A DNA stretch of 64,000 nt from Chionoecetes opilio (taxonomy: Eukaryota > Arthropoda > Malacostraca > Decapoda > Majidae). Under the pieces are notes generated by a model. That model ran no database searches. It saw only the letters and a program-made list of their open reading frames with translations, and had not been told where the DNA came from. A program made the position numbers and the translations under genes. The DNA lies in assembly GCA_016584305.1 (NCBI GenBank), contig JACEEZ010021744.1, positions 152,328-216,327 of the forward strand. The letters are read 5' to 3'. Shown here piece by piece: positions 9,111 to 18,650 of this stretch; position 1 is the first letter of the stretch; every line of letters starts with the position of its first letter.

Positions 9111-9300
9111 AGTTTTTTTAATAGCTTGTTAGGCAAAGCTATAGCCCTGCAGAGTATATGAATAAAGGCGTTTTCTGCGGGGGAGCAAGAGAAATTTCTC
9201 TTGCAAGAGAAAAAAATTGCTTGCTGTTCAATCATCCTGAGAAGATGCTTGCCCGACCGGCAAGAGATTTCTTGCTGGAGCAAAAGAAATATAGAAAAGA

Positions 9301-9739
9301 TAGAAGGAAGGATGGAAGGAAGGAAGGAAGGATGGTAAGATGGAAGGAAGGAAGGAAGGAAGGATGGAAGGAAGGATGGATGGAAGGAAGGATGGAAGGA
9401 TGGTAGGATGGAAGGAAGGAAGGAAGGAAGGAAGGAAGGAGGGTAGGATGGAAGGACGGAAGGAAGGATGGAAGGATGGAAGGAAGGAAGGAAGGAAGGA
9501 AGGAAGGATGGTAGGAAGGAAGGATGGTAGGAAGGAAGGATGGTAGGATGGTAGGAAGGAAGGATGGTAGGATGGAAGGAAGGAAGGAAGGAAGGATGGA
9601 AGGAAGGAAGGAAGGAAGGATGGAAGGACGGAAGGACGGAAGGAAGGATGGAGAAGGAAGGAAGGAAGGAAGGATGGAAGGAAGGAAGGATGGTAAGATG
9701 GAAGGAAGGAAGGATGGAAGGAAGGAAGGAAGGAAGGAA
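9301..9739. repeat. GGAA/GGAT minisatellite, about 440 bp
   Basis: The array is made of GGAAGGAAGGAT-type units. The paralogous site at about 48970-49045 has only about 75 bp, so array length differs strongly between copies. Pro/Ser/Phe or Gly/Arg/Lys-rich frames here are artefacts. Confidence 0.95.
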
Positions 9740-9847
9740 ATGCAATAAAAAGGAAGAACCAGATACAAAGAAAATAATTGAAAATATTCAAAGAGAAGAA
9801 AAAAATATAATCAATGTAAAAAAAAATACTAATAAACAAATAATGTC

Positions 9848-10557
9848 ATAAATCTCTCTCTCTCTCTCATAATAGTATAACCATTCTACAAACAACAACT
9901 ACTACTACTACTACAACTACTACTATTACTACTATTACTACTACTACTACTACTACTACCACCACTACCAACAGTCAGTTCGTACACAAGTTGTTTCGTA
10001 CACTAGTAGATTCGTACACCAAAAAGTTGTTTCGTAGTCTATAGGAAACCATAGTCGTTTCGTACACTCAGCTCAGAGTTTAACTTTACTACTAGTTACG
10101 AAACGACACCAGGTATGTACGAAAAAACTCAAAATCAGTGGACGAAACTTTTGTACGAAACTCCCTATAACCGTAGTTCACACCTATTAACAACCATTTC
10201 GTACAAAGACTAGTAATAGTACTACTATTGCTACTTCAGTACTACCACCAGTACCAACAGTCAGTTCGTACAAAGACGAGTGCCAGATTCATCCAAAACA
10301 CATTAGAACTATGCAGGAAAACGCCACTCTGGTGATATTTTTGTAATTTGTTCATTTATAGCCCTACTATGACACAGATGAAGACACAAAATGACACAGA
10401 CTCTCCAGATAGCCCCTTCTTACTTTCCTGAATTCATGGATGTAAAAATGTAAGTATTAACGCCACCACACGTCTGTACAGCGAAAACAACGTTGTCCTG
10501 GCGACTTTAGTGTTATCTACGGTAGAATTTATTCCATGTAATCTGGAGATGATGGAC

Positions 10558-10597
<40 letters not shown>

Positions 10598-10643
10598 TCC
10601 GTGCGTGTGTGTGTGTGCAGGTGTGTGTGGTGTGTGTGTGTGT

Positions 10644-10694
<51 letters not shown>

Positions 10695-10701
10695 TGTGTG
10701 T

Positions 10702-10763
<62 letters not shown>

Positions 10764-10865
10764 GTTTGGGGGAAGGGGGAGAATGTGGGCAAACGCTACC
10801 GTAGAAATTGACCGAAACAACTTGTGTACGAACTGACTCCACCCCTTCTGGTCCTAGTGTAAAAT
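9848..10865. repeat. TG module of duplicated unit, copy II
   Basis: The module matches 49715-50828 along its length: CT and ACT runs, a GTACGAA-rich stretch (about 9975-10275), a unique segment, a TG array (about 10558-10762) and a closing segment ending GGTCCTAGTGT. No gene was recognised. Confidence 0.9.
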
Positions 10866-11458
10866 CATAACGGAAATACTTTGGAACTCATCCTTCCGGC
10901 TTTGACTGAAATGAACTACCGCACTGTATTGTATGCTTATTGTACTTCACATCTGTAAAGGTTCCAGCGTGCGCTCAGCCTTGGTTAACCCACACGGCCG
11001 CTATGAAATATGAGGTGCCTCAAAAAATTCTAAGTCCAGTTAGGTTAGGTTAGGTTAGGTTAGGTATACTTTGTGGTTAAGGTTAGGTTAGGTATACTTT
11101 GTGGTTAAGGTTAGGTTAGGTTAGGTATATTTTGTGGTTAAGGTTAGGTTAGGTTAGGTATACTTTGTGGTTAAGGTTAGGTTAGGTATACTTTGTGGTT
11201 AAGGTTAGGTATACTTTGTGGTTAAGGTTAGGTTAGGTATACTTTGTGGTTAAGGTTAGGTTAGGTATACTTTGTGGTTAAGGTTAGGTTAGGTTAGATT
11301 TTTACATATAGTGACTTTGATGATTTTTTTGGGAGCCTTAAATCACTTATATTTGCTTCCCCCACCCAAAAACCCCGTATTCCCGCCAGTTCCCCAGGCT
11401 TGTTGGCTATAGGGGGAAGAAAAAAAAGATAGGGGTGAAGGACTTCTTCCAAAGTTTT
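10866..11458. other. Copy-II-specific insertion containing a telomere-like array
   Basis: Relative to copies I and III, this segment separates GTGTAAAAT from CATAATAACAATAAA. The left part (10866-11037) is unassigned and the middle is the TTAGG array. The right part includes a CCCCGTATTCCCGCCAGTTCC segment. CATAA occurs at both ends and may be a target duplication. No gene is seen. Confidence 0.6.
11038..11293 (+). repeat. Interstitial TTAGG array with an 18-bp spacer
   Basis: Runs of TTAGG (the common arthropod telomere unit) alternate about nine times with TATACTTTGTGGTTAAGG. The basic composite period is about 28 bp, with longer TTAGG runs at the left end. Confidence 0.9.
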
Positions 11459-11729
11459 ACCATAATAACAATAAAATAAATTAACAGATAAAAAAATTCG
11501 CGTCTTGAACGTCACAAAAAGTCAATTCGGACAATTTCCTTCCACCCCCTTCACCAAAATCCCATAAAATCACCAAAATCCCACAAAAAACCCGATAGTT
11601 CCCACCAAAATACCCTGAAATATAGAGCTACAAACACGTCTTTACATAACCCTTAATAGACCCTTAATTAAAGGTGACACAAGGTTAACTACGCGCTATA
11701 AAGGTGTGGGAGTGTATGATAGCACTCAC

Positions 11730-11822
11730 TCGTTAGGTATTGTGGTGTCTTCGATGATAACTACGTCGTCATCGTCCAAATTATAACTATTGTTGACGCC
11801 CATTTGTTGTTGGTCGGCTATC
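11730..11822 (-). pseudogene. Exon-like module copy II, start codon lost
   Basis: This is the same exon as at 2581-3722 and 51411-51501. The expected ATG reads ATA and a 13-bp duplication (GGCTATCTTGGTC) lies next to it. The acidic stretch, the VVIIEDTTIPNE-like end and the GTGAGT donor (11724-11729) are preserved. Codon changes relative to the other copies (for example Asp to Gly and Ser to Leu) fit neutral decay. Confidence 0.45.
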
Positions 11823-11878
11823 TTGGTCGGCTATCTTGGTGGCTGTGGGAAGGCGCGAGCACGAGCACGAGTTGCGAC

Positions 11879-11912
11879 TTCCTCTGTCTGTCTCTCGCTG
11901 TCTGTCTGTCTG

Positions 11913-11943
<31 letters not shown>

Positions 11944-12227
11944 TGCCCGTCAGGGTGGCAAGGTTGGTAGAGACGTGAGATCGCAATGTGCAGCGTCCCT
12001 GTGCATTCGGTCAGCGGTTCGAGTCCGCCTATAATTCGTGCTGACGTGGCGGCGCTTTGTATAGTCAATAACTTTGTAGTTGGTACTTGCAAAGTGTCTA
12101 GATAGGATGAAAATCTTATCTTATCTCTCTCTCTCTTTCTCTGTATGTCTGTCTGTCTGTCTGTCTCTCACTGTCTGTCTGTCTGTCTATTTCTTTCTGT
12201 GTCTGCATGTCTCTCTCTGTCTGTCTG

Positions 12228-12290
<63 letters not shown>
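11879..12290. repeat. CTGT/CT microsatellites split by a SINE
   Basis: CTGT/CT arrays at about 11879-11943 and 12123-12290 correspond to the continuous arrays at 3761-4389 and 51550-51697. The split is caused by the tRNA-like element at 11944-12122. Confidence 0.9.
11944..12122 (+). mobile_element. tRNA-derived SINE with ATCTT tail, private to copy II
   Basis: A tRNA-like head contains GGTGGCAAGGTTGGTAGAG (A-box-like) and GCGGTTCGAGTCCGCC (B box with a paired T stem). It is followed by about 90 bp of body and a tail AATCTTATCTTATC. Copies I and III have uninterrupted CT arrays here. The tail resembles that of the L2-like LINE at 15625-16763, a possible mobilising partner. Confidence 0.65.
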
Positions 12291-12325
12291 AATACATGAA
12301 TACTTGTAAGGGATTGGATTATACT

Positions 12326-14370
12326 AGGTAAAAGTAAATGGGGCATACGCGTGGCCTCGGTGCTCATCTCCGTGGCATCAGCCCTTAATTCCAATGAACT
12401 GAAACTCGAGAAATGCCAGTGGTCGCTAGCAGTTTTAACTCAAAGGTTGGTCTACTTGTGTTTTGGCTCCGCGACTAATATTTTTCATAAATTAATTTCG
12501 CGATAAACATTGATGCACCGCATCTGAATACCAAAAGATATAGTTCTTCTGTTGTTCTACTAATTATATGGATGACATGCATTACGATGGAACGTTCTAT
12601 AATAGCAATTTAATGCAAATTACTCGCCTCGAGTAGCAAAGCTTAATAGATTTTTTACATGTATATTGTGGCATGTAAAATTTGGGCGATGTTCACACTG
12701 TTTTCTAAGACGGTACTGCTGCGTCTGGCAAACGCTTGTCAAAATACAATAAGCAATGCCTTGGAAAAACGAAGAATAAAGAATGCCGAAATCGGCTTGT
12801 TGCTGCGACAATATAGGTTATAATTGTGGAGGCGACGTGCCGCGGCGGGGAGTGGTGGGCGGGGAGATTGTGGCGGGGAGATTGAATCAAAACATTACGA
12901 CTTCACGCGTCGACTCATTGCACTTCCAGGCTTTCTATCTGATTGATACACAATAATAACAGGAAAATATGACTGCCTAGGTATAGATAACTTCTAAACA
13001 TTCGTTATTGACTATATAATATCATAGAGTAGTATTTACCTCGCCTCCTCAACTATAACCTACTTGGTTATTTGGTTATATACAATGTTTTACAGAATCA
13101 GGCTTCTATACAATATACATATAGAAGAAAATCGTTCTTAATATTATAATTTTGTGTTTTAAGTGCAGTGGAATAAGCCCATATTTTTCTTTCAAGTTGA
13201 CCAACTTTTCACCAAATTGTGAGTTAAAACTGCCAGCGACCCCTGGCATTTCGGAGTTGCAGTTCTCTCTAATTAGAGAGAACTGCAACTCCGAAATGCC
13301 AGTGGTCGCTGGTAGTTTTAACTCACAATTTGGTGAAAAGTTGGTCAACTTGAAAGAAAAATATGGGCTTATTCCACTGTACTTAAAACACACAAGTATA
13401 ATATTAAGAACGATTTTCTTCTATATGTATATTGTATAGAAGCCTGATTCTGTAAAACATTGTATATAACCAAATAACCAAGTAGGTTATAGTTGAGGAG
13501 GCGAGGTAAATGCTACTCTATGATATTATATAGTCAATAACGAATGTTTAGAAGTTATCTATACCTAGGCAGTCATATTTTCCTGTTATTATTGTGTATC
13601 AATCAGATAGAAAGCCTAGAAGTGCAATGAGTCGACGCGTGAAGTGGCAATGTTTTGATTCAATCTCCCCGCCACAATCTCCCCGCCCACCACTCCCCGC
13701 CGCGGCACGTCGCCTCCACAATTATAACCTACATTGTCGCAGCAACAAGCCGATTTCGGCATTCTTTATTCTTCGTTGTTCCAAGGCATTGCTTATTGTA
13801 TTTTGACAAGCGTTTGCCAGACGCAGCAGTACTGTCTTAGAAAACAGTGTGAACATCGCCCAAATTTTACATGCCACAATATACATGTAAAAAATCTATT
13901 AAGCTTTGCTACTCGAGGCGAGTAATTTGCATTAAATTGCTATTATAGAACGTTCCATCGTAATGCATGTCATCCATATAATTAGTAGAACAACAGAAGA
14001 ACTATATTTTTTGGTATTCAGATGCGGTGCATCAATATTTATCGCGAAATTAATTTATGAAAAATATTAGTCGCGGAGCCAAAACACAGTAGACCAACCT
14101 TTGAGTTAAAACTGCCAGCGACCACTGGCATTTCTCGAGTTGCAGTTCTCTCTAATTGAGCCTGTGGTACCTCGGGACACAGGGCCAGTGTGACATCCGG
14201 GTTACATCAGTTACCTTCCCCAGGTTTCCCCAGGTACCCATTTATCAACTATCCCAGAAAGGAAGGATGAACAGCTGATTGGGCTGCACGCCGACTGCCC
14301 GGCCGGGATTCGAACCAGGGCCCACAGATTCGTAGGTAGGCACGCTAGCCACTACACCACATGTCATGTT
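12326..14370 (-). mobile_element. tRNA-derived SINE (family C), interrupted by a palindrome
   Basis: The 3-prime part is at 12326-12386 and the tRNA-like head with B box is at 14158-14370. Together they equal the continuous copies at 4421-4700 and 51735-52049. The gap is the 1771-bp palindrome. Confidence 0.85.
12387..14157. mobile_element. 1771-bp near-perfect palindrome: head-to-head MITE dimer
   Basis: The centre of symmetry is at 13272/13273 (CTCTCTAATTAGAGAG), and each arm is about 885 bp with only scattered mismatches. Each arm is itself bounded by inverted copies of a roughly 55-bp end (motifs GAGTTAAAACTGCCAGCG and CTGGCATTTC). The structure is therefore two copies of one MITE joined head to head. 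It sits inside a SINE whose other copies are uninterrupted, with no clear target duplication. Paired 95-residue open frames on opposite strands are mirror images and not evidence of a gene. Confidence 0.9.
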
Positions 14371-14416
14371 GTCGAAACTAACATGTCAAAATCATTTTAT
14401 CCATCGCTAAAAATCT

Positions 14417-14422
14417 CTTCCC

Positions 14423-14469
<47 letters not shown>

Positions 14470-14486
14470 ACACACACACACACACG
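14417..14486. repeat. CA microsatellite
   Basis: A (CA)n tract with one GA interruption, equivalent to about 5041-5069 and 52103-52159. The Val-like SINE present there is absent here. Confidence 0.9.
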
Positions 14487-14523
14487 TACGACACATCAGT
14501 GAATTAACAATAACAAGTCATTA

Positions 14524-14590
14524 AGAACATAAGGAAGCTACAAGAGGTCGTGAGACCTACACGTGGTAGTTAATTCCTGTTACTTAACGA
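14524..14590 (-). mobile_element. LINE 3-prime terminal fragment
   Basis: This is the same AAGGAAGCTACAAGAGG segment as at 9020-9110. The paralog at 52517-52585 shows that it predates the unit duplication. Confidence 0.6.
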
Positions 14591-14628
14591 AAATATAAAA
14601 TGTCAGCTAGCTGTGTCTGTAGAGGAAA

Positions 14629-15291
14629 ATTAACGTGTTACTTTCATCCGTACACATGATATGATATGTCGATGACAACTGACACACTATCATTATAAGC
14701 GCCAGCTGACACAGGGGATAAAAGAAAAGAGGAGGAACAGGAATTTCTCTTTTCTTTTGAGGATGATAGCTATGTAGAGTTCTCGAGTTCAGCTTCTTTT
14801 GAGTCATGATGTGTTACTATATATTTTTTTTTTTTTTTTAATTTATTTTGGAAAAAATAAATTAATGGAATTTTGTGTCATGATTGGATATATTATATAT
14901 TTTGGTGAAAAGATAAAATATCTTTATATGTGGAATGCTGAATTCAATGATGCATATAGTTATCTACTGACTATATTATTTTAGCTAAGGCTGTACGATA
15001 ATCTATCTGAAAATACGATAATTTTGGTGGCTCGGTACGATAATGTGGCTACAAAAGTTCACAACCCGTGACTCGTGAGTGGACTCAGTGAAATCCGTTA
15101 CTTGGAAAACGCAGGAGTGGGTGGATGTTGTTATGTTGTTCGCCGCAATCAATATCCTTCTACATGGCTGTACAGTGTTCCACGTACACCAGCATGTAAA
15201 CCCGATAACGAAAATGTTTTTGTACTTATGAAATAAACAATGTCCGTAGCAATTATGATCTCCTTTTCATCGTATTACTGTATAACGACAT
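14629..15291. other. Unassigned AT-rich DNA, absent from copy III
   Basis: In copy III the sequence passes directly from GTCTGTAGAGGAAAAT (about 52615) to the satellite. Here about 2.1 kb intervenes (14629-16763), of which this is the left part. It contains a poly(T) run at about 14822-14840 and TACGATAAT motifs near 15000-15045. No coding frame was recognised. Confidence 0.6.
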
Positions 15292-15456
15292 AGGAATATG
15301 TATGGTTATACTTTCTAAGTATATTGCAGATATAGTAATGTTTTTATAAGTGTTGAACAGCCCATTAGTCTATTAATCGGCTAATGGGTTGTGCAACACC
15401 CCTTAAAACATTACTATATCTGCAATATACTTAGAAAGTATAACCTTAAATATTCC
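15292..15456. repeat. Inverted repeat with about 75-bp arms
   Basis: The left arm, from AGGAATATGTATGGTTATAC to GCCCATTAG, is mirrored by the right arm from CTAATGGGTT to TATTCCT around a short loop (TCTATTAATCGG). A few mismatches are present. It is probably a small non-autonomous element. Confidence 0.8.
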
Positions 15457-15484
15457 TCAATCAGTTAATATAACAGCGGCAAAT

Positions 15485-15620
15485 GATCATATGCCCTACG
15501 GCGGGCCGTTAGGAGCGGCCCGCCGGTGAGCCTCTGAGCAAATCCCCAGCGGCCCTACGTCGTACACTTCCGTCGGGCCTCCGGTAAGACATACGGAGGG
15601 CCTCTGGAGGCCCTCCGTCT
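15485..15620. repeat. GC-rich double hairpin
   Basis: Two strong hairpins lie in otherwise AT-rich DNA: GGCGGGCCG...CGGCCCGCC (about 15500-15523) and ACGGAGGGCCTC/GAGGCCCTCCGT (about 15592-15618). Nature unknown. They lie immediately beyond the 3-prime tail of the L2-like LINE. Confidence 0.7.
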
Positions 15621-15624
15621 TTGT

Positions 15625-16763
15625 GTTTAAGATAAGATAAGATAAGATAACTTTATTGTCACATTGAATACATACAACATGAAATTCGTTTTGGCATAAA
15701 GCTCACCCGTAAAGTGAAAATAACAATTTTACAATACAAAATTCAGTATATTAATCATACTATTTACAGAGTATCATTCCTAATACCAGATACCTGTCAC
15801 CACCTATATGCACGCACCACAGTTATATAACTATTTACAGACCTAAGTTACTGGGATGCTATATAGTTGTACAGTTTTATACTCTTTGGAATAAAATAAT
15901 TTTCAAATCTACTTGTGTGTTGCATAGGGAGTGCTAATCTCCTGCCTGATCTAAGAAAAGTGTATTGACAGTTCAGTGGGTGATTTACATCATTCATGAT
16001 CTTATCTACCTGCTTCATTACACTGCTATTGTATAATTCATCTAGTGGTACAGTTTTTGCGTGGAGTCTACCCGCGGTCTTTACAATTTTCTTCATTTTA
16101 TTTTTGTCTTTACATGTTATTCTTCCATACCATAATGTCATTGAGAAACACAAGATGGATTCTACTACGGACTTTTAGAATAGAGACAATATTACTTTAT
16201 CTACTCGGATGTTTCCCAATATCCTTAGAAAATGGATAAGTTGCTGACATTTCTTGTACACCTGTTGTGTAGCCTACTTGGAGAGCCTGTTAATTTGACA
16301 TCAATGATTATGCCTAAGTACTTGTATTCATTCACTCTTTCAACTTGTTCATTGGCTATAACAATAGGGTCAGGCACATAATTTTTTTTTACTCTAAAAT
16401 CTATTATCATTTCTTTTGTTTTCTTTACATTGAGGGTTAAGAAATTTTCATTACACCAATTTACAAAGTTATTGACTTGAGTTAAAAATTCTCTTGAGTT
16501 ATCATTCTTAATTTTACCTATAATTGCAGTATCGTCTGCATATTTGACTATGGGACAGCTAGGATAGTTGCTTTTGCAATTATTTGTGTAGCTACAGAGT
16601 GAAAAGTAACGGCGAAAGAACACACCCTTGAGGAGCTCCAGTATTAGTGAAAACAGTATCAGATTTAACATTTCTTATTTTAGTATATTGTGGTCTTTGC
16701 GAAAGGTAACTATAAGTCCACAGAATAAGTTTACTGTTTACAGTAAACTTATTTTTGCTGGGT
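15625..16763 (-). pseudogene. L2-like LINE, 5-prime-truncated reverse transcriptase
   Basis: On the minus strand, fragments of one ORF2 follow in order. They are a reverse transcriptase block with GAPQGCVLSPLLF, a YADD catalytic box (VKYADDTAIIG), a YKYLGI block, and a C-terminal part with LRSGRRLALP. The 3-prime end has AATAAAG followed by a TTATC/ATCTT simple-repeat tail (15628-15650). The YADD motif, GAPQGCVLSP wording and tail are typical of the L2 clade of non-LTR retrotransposons. At least two frameshifts (near 16600 and 16230) separate the blocks, and the endonuclease and N-terminus are missing, so the copy is dead. A 14-bp palindrome (AATAAGTTTACTGT and inverse) near 16726-16755 sits close to the truncated 5-prime end. 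It lies in the 2.1-kb stretch that copy III lacks. Confidence 0.85.
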
Positions 16764-16767
16764 TGTC

Positions 16768-17208
16768 TCCGAGCATACAAAACCTGATTTATTTAGGAAA
16801 CTCTTCACCAATAAGGGATAAACTAATATATTATAGCTTCTAGATATATCCAAGGCCATTTTGAAACCTGAATAGATTTGTTATTTATAGCCGTGAATGT
16901 TTATATAAATACTACAAAACAGCGGCCATGCATCTGTATAGGAATATTACCACCCAACATACAAAACATGATTTAATAAGGAAACTCTTCACCAATAAGG
17001 AATACACGAATACTATATAGTTTCTACATATATCCAAGGCCATTTTGAACCCTGCATATCGGTTGTTTATCCTTTAATCTTTATACAAATACTACAAAGC
17101 AGCGGCTATGTCGATCTGTTTGGGAAAATTTTCTCTGATCATACAAAACATGATTTATTAAGGAAACTCGTAACCAATAAGGAGCACACGAATAATATAT
17201 AGCTTCTA
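16768..17208. repeat. 183-bp satellite array, about 2.4 monomers
   Basis: Monomers start with CATACAAAAC at 16774, 16958 and 17140, giving periods of 184 and 182 bp. Conserved blocks are ATCCAAGGCCATTTTGAA and AAACAGCGGCCATG. The same array in copy III is broken by two transposons. Confidence 0.9.
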
Positions 17209-17876
17209 CCAGGGTTTTGAAACGGTTTAAGGGAACGCAAACGAAACCGAAACGAACGAAATTATGCTCGGAACAAAAACGGAAACGAAAACGTTATCAT
17301 ATTTACTGTTCCTGAGCAAAAACGCTATTTTAAAATCCCTGTAACCGGTTAATAACGTAATTTTTTCGTTCCATGCCATATGTGGAAATTATCCACTAAA
17401 AACCGCTCTAATTTTGAGTAAGGTTAACTTGAATGGTGGAATTTGGCGCCTACCGTCAGGAGTTCGGGATACGAACACAAATTCCACCTATGTATATATT
17501 ACAATTAGATTTGGGTATAAATTAAGATGTATTTAGATATAATTAGATAATTTTGGTGGTATTCATCTATAATACCACAATTAATCAAAGGATTAACATA
17601 ATCTAAGAATTGTAAGGAAATTTCTACGTATTGGAACATTGTTGGAACATTGTCCCACGTGTAAACTCCTAGCTGTCTTGAAGGGAGTTTAGTCAAGACA
17701 TAGATAGTAACGCGTCAGCCACTACGATATGAAGTTGGAGTGAGCGGTTTGATTATACACTAAGGTGTAGTCAACTCATAATAATATTAGTAAATTTTAA
17801 CCAATCAATCGGTTAAGAAAGGACGAAGTGTAAAACACACTTTGATAATATTGGCTCAGCTGTGAAAAGCTTCGTC
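17209..17876. other. Unassigned; probably 5-prime part of a BEL/Pao LTR
   Basis: The first 200 bp hold repeated GAAACGAAA-type motifs (17215-17400), a possible small repeat. The rest leads into a region ending at a primer-binding-like site at 18619, so part of it may belong to a 5-prime LTR. The LTR start could not be placed because no second LTR of this copy is present. Confidence 0.35.
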
Positions 17877-18300
17877 CAAAGACCCTACAAGCAAGATAAG
17901 AAAGCTGAGGCCCTAGCCTAAGCATAATTTGTGATGTCTAACACGAGCGCCATCTGTGGCGTCCAATGTAACTGTTGATTGAGACTTATTTAAATCAAAT
18001 TATTACTCCCTCTGACATCAAGATCAATACTTTATGACACACACTCACACACATACACAATCAGACATGATAATAATATATACTGAATTTAAGTTTCATC
18101 AGGTGGGAATTGAACCTGGGCCCGCGGAGCCGCAGCTGGGCGCGCTATCCACTACACCACAAAGCTGCACTGCTGTGAGAAGTAACAACTAATATATATA
18201 CAATAAAACAACGAGCGCCGGTGCTGCCACCTAGCGGTTGTCCAAACACGACAGCACACTCCGAAACACCTGCTTTCCTATCTTGCGTGTAGGGTCTTTG
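17877..18300. mobile_element. hAT-like MITE, 424 bp, with 8-bp target duplication
   Basis: The ends CAAAGACCCTACAAGCAAG and its inverted counterpart form terminal repeats of about 29 bp with two mismatches. The 8-bp sequence GCTTCGTC occurs exactly at both flanks (17869-17876 and 18301-18308). An 8-bp duplication and a CA-starting terminus fit the hAT superfamily. There is no transposase. A tRNA-like sequence lies inside it. Confidence 0.85.
18091..18170 (-). mobile_element. tRNA-like SINE head inside the hAT-like MITE
   Basis: On the minus strand, TTTGTGGTGTAGTGGATAGCG (A-box-like) and CCAGGTTCAATTCCCACCTG (B box in a paired T stem) are recognisable. The anticodon arm is GC-rich (GCTGCGGCTCCGC) and does not give a standard 7-base loop. 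It is a SINE remnant or a captured tRNA-like segment rather than a tRNA gene. Confidence 0.55.
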
Positions 18301-18308
18301 GCTTCGTC

Positions 18309-18636
18309 GGCCGACCAACAATCGCGGCCATTTTACGTGGAGGATTCAGCCAGTCACCACGCAAGTCACGAGTTCCACTCCCAGCTTGTTGCAACTCTGA
18401 CCACATCGACATACAATACTTCCCCAAAGATAGAAATCAAGCCAACGCACATTACAACCCACCTGCCACTGCTGAGTATACCTTAGTTAGAGCTAAATAG
18501 GGTACCATAGCAGATTAAGGTAGAATTGGGTTAATCACATGGTGAGTTCACGTTAATCAACATTAAAATTTTAACAGTTGTTGTCGACCATCAATTGGTG
18601 GTCGATAATTCCAACAGTTTGGTGCCCTGAGTATAG
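18309..18636 (+). mobile_element. 3-prime part of BEL/Pao LTR and primer-binding-like site
   Basis: The stretch ends with an 11-bp imperfect palindrome (TCGACCATCAA and inverse, 18586-18607), then CCAACA. Next is TGGTGCCCTGAGTATAGG from 18619. The second BEL/Pao element in this window has TGGTGCCCCGAGTGAGG directly after its 5-prime LTR at 39171. The shared sequence and position support a primer-binding site here. Confidence 0.55.
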
Positions 18637-18650
18637 GATTATCTTTGGGA

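Larger units (their letters stand above)
5366..9840. repeat. Zinc-finger block of duplicated unit, copy II
   Basis: The block is collinear with 45660-49130: GGTAAGG repeats, SINE, GAGGAG arrays, zinc-finger gene on the minus strand, its upstream region, a LINE 3-prime fragment and a GGAA array, in the same order and orientation. Copy II is longer because of the MITE at 5514-6192 and an expanded GGAA array. Its zinc-finger frame is intact while the other copy has many small indels. Confidence 0.9.

Noticed and set aside
9098..9851. Open frames rich in Leu-Pro-Ser-Phe or Gly-Arg-Lys
   Set aside because: Translation of the GGAA/GGAT minisatellite on both strands.
11038..11293. True chromosome end
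   Set aside because: The TTAGG array is only about 250 bp, has a fixed spacer and is flanked by other DNA on both sides.
13106..13439. Two 95-codon frames on opposite strands with the same protein
   Set aside because: They are the mirror halves of the 1.77-kb palindrome, not two genes.
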